Assembly (NCBI GenBank): GCA_018401875.1
Contig: JAGYJZ010000006.1
Span: 116,860-180,859 of the forward strand
Direction: 5' to 3'
From: Salibacteraceae bacterium
Lineage (GTDB): Bacteria; Bacteroidota; Bacteroidia; Flavobacteriales_G; Salibacteraceae
DNA length: 64,000 nucleotides
Position numbers and translations under genes: made by a program. The notes beneath the pieces were generated by a model, which was given only the letters and a program-made list of their open reading frames with translations, was not told the origin of the DNA and ran no database searches. Positions 7,967-15,314 of the stretch are shown piece after piece. The stretch's first letter is position 1. Each line of letters opens with the position of its first letter.

Positions 7967-8062
7967 GGCCATAATTGAAGTTGGTTTTGGGTGAAAAGAT
8001 GGGTTGCTCAACTTGTCCGCCTCAGGCGTGAAAAATTACCGCTGTTGGGTTGCGTTATTTTT

Positions 8063-8521
8063 TCACATTCTTACTTCTACTAATCCTTGTTCAATAACTT
8101 CAATAGAATTCGTATCTCCCAAACGTATGATGATTTTAGTTGTGTCTCCGTTCAAGATTAAGTCTGTAGTAGTTTCATTTCTATCTAATCCCTTCATGAA
8201 AATAGCTCCTGTTGCGACATTTGGAGTGTTGTTGCAAATGCTTGGTGAATTGATGTTTGTGAAGGTTATCCAGGCTCTTGATCCAGCGACTAATGCGTCA
8301 GCCTCTATTTTGAAGTTTGAACAATCTAAGATTTCTTCACTTTCAACGATTAATGCCCATTCTTTTCTTGCTCCGATTGCGGGAGTTTGATAGTCTAGGC
8401 CTGTGACAATTACACTATTCAACTCTGGGTTCATGTTTGGGCCATCGTTGTCATTATTACAACTTGAAATGTTTATGCTACATCCTATGCCAAGGATTGT
8501 CAGTAAAATATGTGATTTCAT
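8063..8521 (-). CDS. small putative lipoprotein of unknown function
   Basis: A 152-residue protein with a lipoprotein signal peptide: hydrophobic core ILLTILGIGCSINISSC with lipobox ISSC, so Cys21 would become residue 1. The mature N-terminus is acidic and Asn-rich (CNNDNDGPN), as often seen for exported Bacteroidota lipoproteins. The rest is beta-strand-rich with two Cys (DCSNF and SICNN) that could form a disulphide. No family was recognised. It lies between repeat copies B and C, downstream of the HigBA pair and on the same strand, so it may be cargo of the same accessory segment. Confidence 0.6.
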   Translation of the reverse strand: MKSHILLTILGIGCSINISSCNNDNDGPNMNPELNSVIVTGLDYQTPAIGARKEWALIVESEEILDCSNFKIEADALVAGSRAWITFTNINSPSICNNTPNVATGAIFMKGLDRNETTTDLILNGDTTKIIIRLGDTNSIEVIEQGLVEVRM

Positions 8522-8562
8522 AGTCTTTTTTAATGTGCTACTACGGTCAGCTATATGCCATA

Positions 8563-8862
8563 TTAGGCAGCGGTTTTTTCCAAACTTTTAATTTGATCGA
8601 ACTCATTTTGCTTATTCAATCTTTCTTCTTCGAGATCAAAGTCATCTTGCAAACCCAACCAAAATTTGGCTGAGTTTCCGAAGTACTTACTCAAACGGAT
8701 AGCAGTGTCAGCGGTAATCCTTCTTTTTTTCTTTAGGATTTCGCTGATCCTGGTTTGGGGAATACCAATGTCTTTGGAGAGTTTATAAGCAGAGATCTCC
8801 AAAGGAATAAGAAACTCTTCTTTGAGAATTTCACCAGGGTGTATGTTATCTAATCGTGCCAT
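8563..8862 (-). CDS. higA: HigA-type antitoxin, XRE-family HTH protein
   Basis: A 99-residue protein of the HigA/VapI antidote family. It has the start MARLDNIHPGEILKEEFLIPLE, a helix-turn-helix (AYKLSKDIGIPQTRISEILKKKR) near residues 24-46, and the RITADTAIRLSKYFGNSAKFWLGLQDDFDLE segment typical of the family. It neutralises the co-encoded HigB toxin and represses the operon. It starts 2 bases after the higB stop, the reversed toxin-first order expected for higBA. Confidence 0.93.
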   Translation of the reverse strand: MARLDNIHPGEILKEEFLIPLEISAYKLSKDIGIPQTRISEILKKKRRITADTAIRLSKYFGNSAKFWLGLQDDFDLEEERLNKQNEFDQIKSLEKTAA

Positions 8863-8864
8863 AA

Positions 8865-9146
8865 TTAGTGATAGTCTAAGATTTCAACTTCGAGCGCGTT
8901 ACCATTGTTCCATTGAAAAATGATTCTCCATTGACGATTGATTCTGATAGAGTAGAAGTCGTTCAATTTTCCCGACAATTTTTCAAGCCGGTTAGAAGGA
9001 GGAATTCTCAGGTCATCAATATCGATGGAGTTGTTAATCATCCTGAGTTTTCGTCTGCCAATCTCTTGGACCTCGAGCGGGAGTTTTTTTACTCTATCAC
9101 CATTCCAAACTTTTTCCGTTTCCTTCGATCCAAAAGATTTGATCAT
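8865..9146 (-). CDS. higB: HigB-type toxin, RelE superfamily
   Basis: A 93-residue plasmid-maintenance killer protein. Recognised segments are MIKSFGSKETEKVWNG, RKLRMINNSIDIDDLRIPPSNRLEKLSG and the C-terminal SIRINRQWRIIFQW with EVEILDYH, all characteristic of HigB. The family consists of ribosome-dependent mRNA endonucleases. It is first in a two-gene operon with higA. The operon is flanked by repeat copies B and C. Confidence 0.93.
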   Translation of the reverse strand: MIKSFGSKETEKVWNGDRVKKLPLEVQEIGRRKLRMINNSIDIDDLRIPPSNRLEKLSGKLNDFYSIRINRQWRIIFQWNNGNALEVEILDYH

Positions 9147-9330
9147 AATAACGTCTTACAATACTAACGTCAAAAGTAACTATTTGGTTGGGTTCTCCTA
9201 AAAGTTTGACTGTTTTAAATGCTGCCTCATGTGATTTAGCAATGACAAACATATCGCTTCACAGATTTATATGCCGTCATGCATCGTTTCTGGATTGTGT
9301 TATGCCACGTTACTATTCGCTCAACCATCG

Positions 9331-9409
9331 TTCATCAATCATCCCCCTCACCAACCAACCCAAGCAAACATAAGCCAAAGTGTTTTTAGTGGCAATGGAT
9401 TTTTTGAAG
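9331..9409 (-). repeat. interspersed repeat, truncated copy C
   Basis: Shares the TCATCAATCATCCCCCTCACC extension with copy B. Its CCAACCAACCC, AAGCAAACATAAG and CCAAAG blocks match copy A. After 9390 it diverges and the hairpin half is absent, replaced by a heptamer array. It marks the right border of the higBA/lipoprotein interval. The remainder of the gene-free stretch 9147-9538 shows nothing else recognisable. Confidence 0.7.
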
Positions 9410-9510
9410 TTCGAGGTTGGAAGTTCGTGGTTTGAGGTTCGAGAGATGGAAAAAAACCACGAACTATGAACTACAAACTCTATAAACCATGAACTTTGAA
9501 CCACGAATTC
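9409..9510. repeat. degenerate heptanucleotide array with inverted arms
   Basis: The left arm reads as 7-base units of GTTCGAG/GTTCGTG type. The right arm reads as the complement type (ACCACGA, ACTATGA, ACTTTGA). A perfect 12-base inverted repeat, AGTTCGTGGTTT at 9422-9433 and AAACCACGAACT at 9454-9465, joins the arms, so the whole can fold into a long imperfect hairpin. Confidence 0.75.
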
Positions 9511-9538
9511 CCAGCATAATTCCTACCTTTCTGCCACC

Positions 9539-9904
9539 ATGAATAAATTCTTCCTCAACCTCATTATCACTTCATTTGCAGCGCTGCTCATCTCTTACCT
9601 TTTGCCGGGTGTGGTCATTGACGGCTTTCTGAATGCCATATTGGTGGCGCTGGCCTTGGCCCTGTTGAACCAGTTCGTGCGGCCATTGCTCATCTTGTTT
9701 ACCATTCCCGCTACCATACTCACGCTCGGATTGTTTTTACTGGTGATCAATGCCGTCATCATCTTGTTGGCCGATTGGATGGTGCTCGGATTTTCTGTTC
9801 GGAATTTTTGGTGGGCGCTGATTTTTAGCTTTTTGTTGACGCTTATAAAGTCATTGCTCAATCCGTTTTTCTACGAAACAAAGCAGCGCAATCCGCCCGA
9901 ATAG
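9539..9904 (+). CDS. phage-holin-family (DUF360-type) small membrane protein
   Basis: A 121-residue protein with four hydrophobic segments at about 4-25, 27-48, 53-75 and 85-110. It has the family pattern LPGVVIDGFLNAILVALALALLNQFVRPLL and the polar-poor loop before FYETKQRNPPE. It belongs to the widespread bacterial 'phage holin family 4' membrane proteins, which despite the name are usually chromosomal and of unknown role. No phage genes are nearby. A TACCTTTC stretch a few bases upstream of the ATG resembles the -7 element seen elsewhere in the window. Confidence 0.8.
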   Translation: MNKFFLNLIITSFAALLISYLLPGVVIDGFLNAILVALALALLNQFVRPLLILFTIPATILTLGLFLLVINAVIILLADWMVLGFSVRNFWWALIFSFLLTLIKSLLNPFFYETKQRNPPE

Positions 9905-9908
9905 GCCG

Positions 9909-10577
9909 CTATTCCATGATGCCCCTTAAATTGGCGAGGCTTTCATACACGGTACTTCTCAGGTCGAGGATGACGTCATTTCTCACCTCCAATTCAAAGC
10001 CCACATAATTCCTTGGAAAGCACTTGCGCAAATAGGTGGTGAAGCCGTCAGCGGCACCGCGATACGGATAGTTAAAGCGCACTTTTACTGTTGGGTCTAC
10101 AGCGTTGATCACGCGTTTCCAAATCACCGCCAAGTCGCGCTCTTGGGGTTTTGCCGAGTCAAACAATAGTCCAACGGGTGCCTCTCGGTTTTGGTTGCCA
10201 AGGGTTGGCGTAAAGGAATGCACCGACACATGAAACACGCCTTGATCGATGTACGAGGCAATGAATTCCTCAACACCTTTTCGGTAGGGTTGGTAGTAGT
10301 TGCTGATCAAATCGGCTTTTTCAGCGGCTGAAAAATTGGTGGTAAAAGGCGAGAACAAATGCCGGTGATGCAGCGATCGGTTTGGCTCGATCAGCAGCCG
10401 CGAATAGCGGTAATACAAGCTTTGATCAAACAGCGGTTCTAAACGAATAAACATGGGCGCCACACGAATGTCGTATCCGCGGTGGCTTTCAAGCACATCA
10501 ACCGCGTTGACGAAAACTTCGGCATATTTTAAAGGCAGTCCATTCGAGTAATGCTCGCACGTCAGCAACCAAATCAT
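9909..10577 (-). CDS. N-formylglutamate amidohydrolase-like enzyme
   Basis: The start was set at ATG 10577 (MIWLLTCEHYSNGLP), giving 222 residues, because it forms an ATGA overlap with the stop of the upstream GCS2 gene. Family marks are LLTCEHYSNGLP near residue 5, the DVLESHRGYDIR segment, SRLLIEPNRS and HVSVHSFTPTLGN. The founding enzyme hydrolyses N-formyl-L-glutamate in histidine degradation. No other hut gene is present, and coupling to two amide-forming ligases suggests instead hydrolysis of an N-acyl or peptide amide made by this cluster. The true substrate is unknown. Confidence 0.85.
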   Translation of the reverse strand: MIWLLTCEHYSNGLPLKYAEVFVNAVDVLESHRGYDIRVAPMFIRLEPLFDQSLYYRYSRLLIEPNRSLHHRHLFSPFTTNFSAAEKADLISNYYQPYRKGVEEFIASYIDQGVFHVSVHSFTPTLGNQNREAPVGLLFDSAKPQERDLAVIWKRVINAVDPTVKVRFNYPYRGAADGFTTYLRKCFPRNYVGFELEVRNDVILDLRSTVYESLANLRGIME

Positions 10578-11794
10578 GGAACAAACAGCTGGTTCTTTTC
10601 CAGGCAATGCGCAAGCTCCACATACACCGCATGAATGCCATCGTGCGATGGATCAGAAGATATACGGCTGAAAATGCGCTCGCTGAGGTTGCCGTTTTCA
10701 AGAATCAATTTGATGACCACCTTGGCTGAATCGCTCAGTTGCGGCTGCACTTGCTGAAAAATCGACTTCCACATATCGAGCATGGTCGATTCTTGTTCTA
10801 CTCCAAACAACGAAAGAAATGCCCGATTCGAAACCACCGTTTGCGAACCAAAGCGACCGGCTTCGATCAGAAGTGAACTCAATTCTTGGGTAGAGCAGCC
10901 TTTTCGCAATTGCTCGGGGTGTTTATCGTATTTTTTAATCAGCCATTTTAAGCCGGCAATGATGAATTCAACGATCGCGATGTCGGCCCTGGGGCATTCT
11001 TGAATATCGATTACTCGAATTTCAATCGCTCCACGGTCAAAACGCGCTATGGCGCCCCGTGAATTGAGAAAATGTTTGTCTAAAACCCCTGCTTTGTCGT
11101 GCGGAGTAATGGCAACTTTTATAGGCTGGAAGATGACTTCTTCGTACTCGGCTTTGGAAAAAACCGCCTCAGGTATGATCAATCCGGCAATGCTCGGAAT
11201 GCGTTGTTGGTTTTTGCGGTAATACTCGAGTCGTGTATCAAAATAGCCCGTCAGCTTGCCTTCAATGATGGGTGTTGAGGCCGAAATGGCGGGAATGAGT
11301 GGAAGCAACACGCGGATGGCTGCGTGCAGTTTTCCGAATTCTTCATCGTTGGCAAAGGGCAAGTTTAAATGCGTGCTCTGCAGGTTACTCCAACCGTGAC
11401 CACTGCAGCCAAAAATCTGATCGTAGAGGTGATACACTTCATTGTGCTCGTGCGGCCATATCACCGTTTCGTTTTGGGGCACAAAGAAGGGATGCGCACC
11501 CGTTGACAACAGGCAGGCATCGTGCTTTTTGAGCAGGTCATTGATGAAGTCAACCTCTTCTAAAAAGCGATCACTGAGCCCTTTTAGGGAGGCACGCGGA
11601 CCGTTGGTTTTCAGTTCGATGACGTGGGAAACCAACTCATTGCTCCACGCAATATCACCGCGTTCTACATCGCTGGTAAATTCACCCGTCATCTCTTTGA
11701 TCAACAGGTCAGCAATGGGTTTTACTTTCAGTGTAGTGCGATCTACAATCATGTATTCGAGCTCTACACCGTAAACTTCAAAAAGGTTATACAT
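10574..11794 (-). CDS. carboxylate-amine ligase of the GCS2 (glutamate-cysteine ligase family 2) type
   Basis: A 406-residue member of the GCS2/COG2170 family. The N-terminal YGVELEYMIVD carries the acidic metal/ATP site, followed by HVIELKTNGPR, the SNLQSTHLNLPF segment and the SASTPIIEGKLTGYFDTRLEYY stretch that aligns with the ligase core. The fold is glutamine-synthetase-like and forms amide bonds between a carboxylate and an amine with ATP. It lies 10 bases downstream of a RimK-like ATP-grasp gene and overlaps the amidohydrolase by 4 bases. Glutathione synthesis is possible but unlikely to be the role, because two of its three operon partners are not glutathione enzymes. Confidence 0.87.
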   Translation of the reverse strand: MYNLFEVYGVELEYMIVDRTTLKVKPIADLLIKEMTGEFTSDVERGDIAWSNELVSHVIELKTNGPRASLKGLSDRFLEEVDFINDLLKKHDACLLSTGAHPFFVPQNETVIWPHEHNEVYHLYDQIFGCSGHGWSNLQSTHLNLPFANDEEFGKLHAAIRVLLPLIPAISASTPIIEGKLTGYFDTRLEYYRKNQQRIPSIAGLIIPEAVFSKAEYEEVIFQPIKVAITPHDKAGVLDKHFLNSRGAIARFDRGAIEIRVIDIQECPRADIAIVEFIIAGLKWLIKKYDKHPEQLRKGCSTQELSSLLIEAGRFGSQTVVSNRAFLSLFGVEQESTMLDMWKSIFQQVQPQLSDSAKVVIKLILENGNLSERIFSRISSDPSHDGIHAVYVELAHCLEKNQLFVP

Positions 11795-11804
11795 GCACGT
11801 ATGA

Positions 11805-13265
11805 TTAGTTGGTGGTTCTGGATTGAACTTTTCGTTTTAAACTGCCGATGATTTTTTCGTACACCAGGTCTTTGTCGATTAAATCTTCTACGCCTGCATC
11901 GATGGTTGGATTGTCATTGATCTCAATCACCACTGCTTTACCTTCCCATTCTTTGATGTCAACGCCATACAAGCCATTTCCGATCAGTGCGGTGGCGTTT
12001 TCTGCCGTTTCGATGATGTATTCAGGCACTTTGCTGAGTTCGAGGGTTTCGAATTCTCCGATTATGTCGTCTTCGGTGCCGCTCGACCAGTTGTAGATCT
12101 GCCAATGGCCGCGCGCCATAAAGTACTTGCACGCGAAAAATGCCTTCCCGTCAATCACACCGATGCGCCAGTCAAAATCAGTGGGCATATAGCTTTGACC
12201 GATCAGAAGCTCGCTTTGATCGAGCATTTTCTTGAGCGTTTCATTCAACTCTTCTTGGGTAGAAACTTTTACTACACCCATCGAAAAGCTGGAGTCAGGC
12301 AGTTTTAGAATACAGGGTAATCCTAGGTTTTCTATCACTTCCTTTTTATTGTCGGAATGGATGATGAGCGTTTTCGGTATCGGAATCTTTGCGTTGCGAA
12401 GCAATTCAGCTAAATAGACCTTGTTGGCACATTTTAAAATGGACGAAGGATCGTCAAACACAGCAATGCCCTCGCTTTCAGCCTTTCGTGCAATTTTATA
12501 GGTGTAGTGGTTCACGCTGGTGGTGGCTCTGATAAACAGCGCGTCAAATTCGTTGATTCTGTTGATGTCGTCTTTGGTGATGAACTCCACAAAAAAGCCA
12601 AGTTTCTCGGCTACTTGCTTGAATTTAATCAGTGCTCGTTCGTTCGATGGAGGCGCTTTTTCATCCTTATTGATCAAAATGGCGAGGTCGAAAGCTGTGG
12701 TTGATTCTTTGGGTTTGTGGTAGCGTTTCTTGTCGAAATAATCGTGCGCAGCTTGTTTTAAAAAGCTGTAGTGGTGCTCAGGAACATCCGTCATTGATAT
12801 CGTTTTCATGCCTTGCAGCACCCATTTTCCTGTGAAGATAAATTTCGCTCTGAATAACGGAACAGGGAAGAGGCGGTGCAAATCCATGCTCAATTTATCG
12901 TGCTGCAGCGCCACATTCTGACCAAAATATACCGATAAGATGAACTCCTTCGATTTGATGTTTTTAAAACTGCGCTGGATCAGTTCATCCATGTCGTCTG
13001 TCAAACTCTTGATGATGCTCGAGGTTTTGATGTCTTGTAGGTTTTTGACATCAGGAAGCGGTTTGTGGCCGCGCGCCTCAGCGAGCAACGAAACGTAGTA
13101 GCCTTTTGATTGGTAGCCGTAGTCTTTGCAAAGGTTGAACACGCGCACATTGCGCAATTTTGAAAATTTTTCTAGGATGAAATAACTCTTCGGAGAAACG
13201 ATTTCAACTCCGGGAATTTCGAGCGATGAAAGCTCGGGTTGATTGGTTACAATTAACTTGTGCAT
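11805..13265 (-). CDS. RimK-like ATP-grasp ligase with N-terminal RLAN domain
   Basis: A 486-residue protein. Residues 1 to about 165 match the RLAN domain (RimK-like ATP-grasp N-terminal domain), with VFNLCKDYGYQSKGYYVSLLAEARGHKPLP and SVYFGQN. Residues from about 190 form a RimK/glutathione-synthetase-type ATP-grasp with FIRATTSVNHYTYKIARKAE, CILKLPDSSFSMGVVKV and the metal-binding VVIEINDNPTIDAG. ATP-grasp ligases of this group couple carboxylates to amines through acyl phosphates, commonly adding Glu-like residues to peptides or proteins. It is the first gene of the minus-strand triad with GCS2 ligase and amidohydrolase. Acceptor and added residue are unknown. Confidence 0.9.
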   Translation of the reverse strand: MHKLIVTNQPELSSLEIPGVEIVSPKSYFILEKFSKLRNVRVFNLCKDYGYQSKGYYVSLLAEARGHKPLPDVKNLQDIKTSSIIKSLTDDMDELIQRSFKNIKSKEFILSVYFGQNVALQHDKLSMDLHRLFPVPLFRAKFIFTGKWVLQGMKTISMTDVPEHHYSFLKQAAHDYFDKKRYHKPKESTTAFDLAILINKDEKAPPSNERALIKFKQVAEKLGFFVEFITKDDINRINEFDALFIRATTSVNHYTYKIARKAESEGIAVFDDPSSILKCANKVYLAELLRNAKIPIPKTLIIHSDNKKEVIENLGLPCILKLPDSSFSMGVVKVSTQEELNETLKKMLDQSELLIGQSYMPTDFDWRIGVIDGKAFFACKYFMARGHWQIYNWSSGTEDDIIGEFETLELSKVPEYIIETAENATALIGNGLYGVDIKEWEGKAVVIEINDNPTIDAGVEDLIDKDLVYEKIIGSLKRKVQSRTTN

Positions 13266-13375
13266 CGTGGTATCATTTCACAAAGGTTAGATTAAAATTG
13301 AATTCGTCCATCGATTAGTTTTTAACCGTGTTTATATCTATAAGATATTAATTATTAGAATGTTGTGTTCGGCTG

Positions 13376-13873
13376 TCAATATACTTTTTCTCCTCGATTC
13401 AACCAAATTCCCCACGCTCGGTCAAACGCGTGAACACGATCTGTGGGCTGCATCAAAGTGTCTACAACAGTCTTTCTTTGATTGACCCACTCAAATATAC
13501 CACCGTAGAGGTTATGCACATTTTGAAAGCCTTTGGTCTTCAACTTTTCGGCAATTTTTTCACTGCGATATCCCACCGAGCAATAGACTACAATCGCCTA
13601 TGTTTTGTCCGCATCCTTCACCGTATTCATTTGCACAACATCGTATCCAATCCATCGTGCGCCCTCGATGTGTGAAACATTGAATTCATCGATTTCACGG
13701 GCATCCAAAAGCAACGCATCGGGCATGCCTTGCAGGTCGGCTACGGTAATTTCGTCTACAGAATGCGAAAGGAGAGCGTTGAGCATGGCATCGTAAGCGT
13801 TTGATTCAACGCGCGATTCTGAGCATGCTTGTAGCAATATGAAGAGCGCCATGATTAGCATCGAATTCCTCAT
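13376..13873 (-). pseudogene. rhodanese-like lipoprotein gene interrupted by an in-frame TAG
   Basis: From ATG 13873 the frame encodes a lipoprotein signal (MLIMALFILLQAC, lipobox LQAC) and the first half of a rhodanese domain (DALLLDAREIDEFNVSHIEGARWIGYD). It then meets TAG at 13598-13600. The same frame continues directly into the active-site loop VVYCSVGYRS and the rest of the domain to 13376. There is no shift, only one nonsense codon, just before the catalytic Cys. The start overlaps the xerD stop by 4 bases (ATGA). The product would be a periplasmic single-domain rhodanese, possibly sulfur transfer. The break is either a recent nonsense mutation or a sequence error; a GTG just after the Cys is unlikely to rescue function. 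Confidence 0.85.
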
Positions 13874-14787
13874 GTGTGCTTCATTTTACCGTTGTACATT
13901 GGGTGGTGTTCGAGGATGGTTTTGCGCAAAAACTTGCGGTCTAAGTGCGTGTAAATCTCTGTAGTGGTGATGGACACGTGACCGAGCATTTCTTGCACTG
14001 CCCTTAAATCAGCACCGTTTTCAACCAATTCAGTTGCGAAACTGTGGCGCATGGTGTGCGGACTGATGGTTTTTTGAATTCCGGCTGCAGCGGCCAAATC
14101 TCGGATGATGTAAAACACCATTACGCGGCTCAATTTACTCCCGCGCTTGCTCAAAAACACAAAGTCCTCTTGTCCTGGCTTTGGAGCGATATGCACCCTT
14201 ATTTCGTTGATGTAGAGTTCGATGCTTTTTCCGGCAGTGTCGTGTATGGGCACCAAACGCTCTTTGTCGCCTTTGCCAATCACACGGATAAAACCTTCTT
14301 TTAAAAAGAGGTTGCTGATTTTTAAGTTCACCAATTCACTTACGCGCAGCCCGCAAGCATAGAGCGTTTCGATGATCGATCGGTTGCGCTCGCCTTCGGG
14401 TTTGCTGCGATCAATGGCGGCCAGCATCGATTCTATTTCGGCATTGTTGAGCGTGTCAGGAAGTTTGCGACCCAAGCGCGGAGATTCCAACATTTCTGTT
14501 GGGTCTTTCGCGATCACTTCTTCCAGTTCTAAGTATTTGTAAAAAGCTTTTATACCGCTGATGATTCGCGATTGCGTATGTGCTGCCAGCCCAATTTCAA
14601 CAATCCATTGCACGAAACGCTCGAGGTGCTTGATGGTGACTTGCTCAGGTGGAATGGCCTTCCCCGTTGATTCGAGGTAGGAGGTGAGCTTCTTCACGTC
14701 TTCCATGTAAGCAACGATGCTGTTTTCTGACAGCGAACGTTCGAGTCGCAAGTAAGCCTTGAATCCTTTTTTATACGTTTCCCACAT
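13870..14787 (-). CDS. xerD: tyrosine recombinase XerD
   Basis: A 305-residue site-specific recombinase with an N-terminal SAM-like core-binding domain (about 1-95) and a catalytic domain. The catalytic domain carries the Arg in ACGLRVSELVNL, the HTMRHSFAT motif (HxxR), LGHVSITTTEIYTHLD with the second His and the nucleophilic Tyr. XerD works with XerC at dif sites to resolve chromosome dimers. Length and motifs are fully XerD-like rather than integron IntI-like, since the extra IntI helix between the catalytic motifs is not apparent. It is divergent from aroQ, a common Bacteroidota arrangement, and its 3' end is coupled to the rhodanese gene. Confidence 0.94.
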   Translation of the reverse strand: MWETYKKGFKAYLRLERSLSENSIVAYMEDVKKLTSYLESTGKAIPPEQVTIKHLERFVQWIVEIGLAAHTQSRIISGIKAFYKYLELEEVIAKDPTEMLESPRLGRKLPDTLNNAEIESMLAAIDRSKPEGERNRSIIETLYACGLRVSELVNLKISNLFLKEGFIRVIGKGDKERLVPIHDTAGKSIELYINEIRVHIAPKPGQEDFVFLSKRGSKLSRVMVFYIIRDLAAAAGIQKTISPHTMRHSFATELVENGADLRAVQEMLGHVSITTTEIYTHLDRKFLRKTILEHHPMYNGKMKHT

Positions 14788-14884
14788 GCCGTGTGAAGGT
14801 CACACATTTTGCCGTGCATAAATCGTTCTGAAGTTTTCATTTTTCAAAGCACTATGTTCATTCGTCACTTCGTACTATTGTTTC

Positions 14885-15313
14885 ATGAAAATTGCGATTG
14901 TAAACGGACCGAATTTAAACCTCACAGGAAAGCGTGAAAACGACATCTATGGCTCGAAATCATTTGAGGATTTCGTGTCGGATATGAAAAAAGGATTTCC
15001 ACAGGTGGAGTTTTTGTATTTCCAGTCCAACGTAGAAGGTGAGTTGATCAATCACCTGCATGAACTCGACAACGTCAAAGGACTGAAGGGCATTTTACTG
15101 AATGCCGGTGGATACACGCATACTTCTGTTGCCTTGGGCGATGCTGTGGCTGCCATCGAAAAGCCGGTCGTGGAAATTCACATGAGCAATGTGTTTGCGC
15201 GGGAAGATTTCAGGCATGTATCGTATGTGGGTAAACACACCATCGGGTGCATTGCAGGATTTGGAATGGAAAGTTACCTGCTCGGGATTCTTAAATTGAT
15301 GAACCAAGCGTAG
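14885..15313 (+). CDS. aroQ: 3-dehydroquinate dehydratase, type II
   Basis: A 142-residue type II dehydroquinase that converts 3-dehydroquinate to 3-dehydroshikimate in the shikimate pathway. Seen are the N-terminal IVNGPNLNLTGKRE with the flexible lid containing the catalytic region, FQSNVEGELINHLHE, LNAGGYTHTSVALGDA and EIHMSNVFAREDFRHVS. Length is normal for the dodecameric enzyme. It is convergent with the DUF58 gene, one base from its stop. Confidence 0.96.
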   Translation: MKIAIVNGPNLNLTGKRENDIYGSKSFEDFVSDMKKGFPQVEFLYFQSNVEGELINHLHELDNVKGLKGILLNAGGYTHTSVALGDAVAAIEKPVVEIHMSNVFAREDFRHVSYVGKHTIGCIAGFGMESYLLGILKLMNQA

Positions 15314-15314
15314 C

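Noticed and set aside
9313..9504. Open frame of 63 codons on the minus strand through repeat copy C.
   Set aside because: The same repeat-derived peptide plus heptamer-array translation; no independent evidence of a gene.
9539..9904. Possible prophage remnant because of the holin-family protein.
   Set aside because: No lysin, capsid, tail or integrase genes nearby; this family is mostly chromosomal despite its name.
13870..14787. Tyrosine recombinase as an integron integrase for the repeat-bounded cassettes.
   Set aside because: Length, neighbours (aroQ) and motifs are those of XerD, and no IntI-specific insertion was seen.
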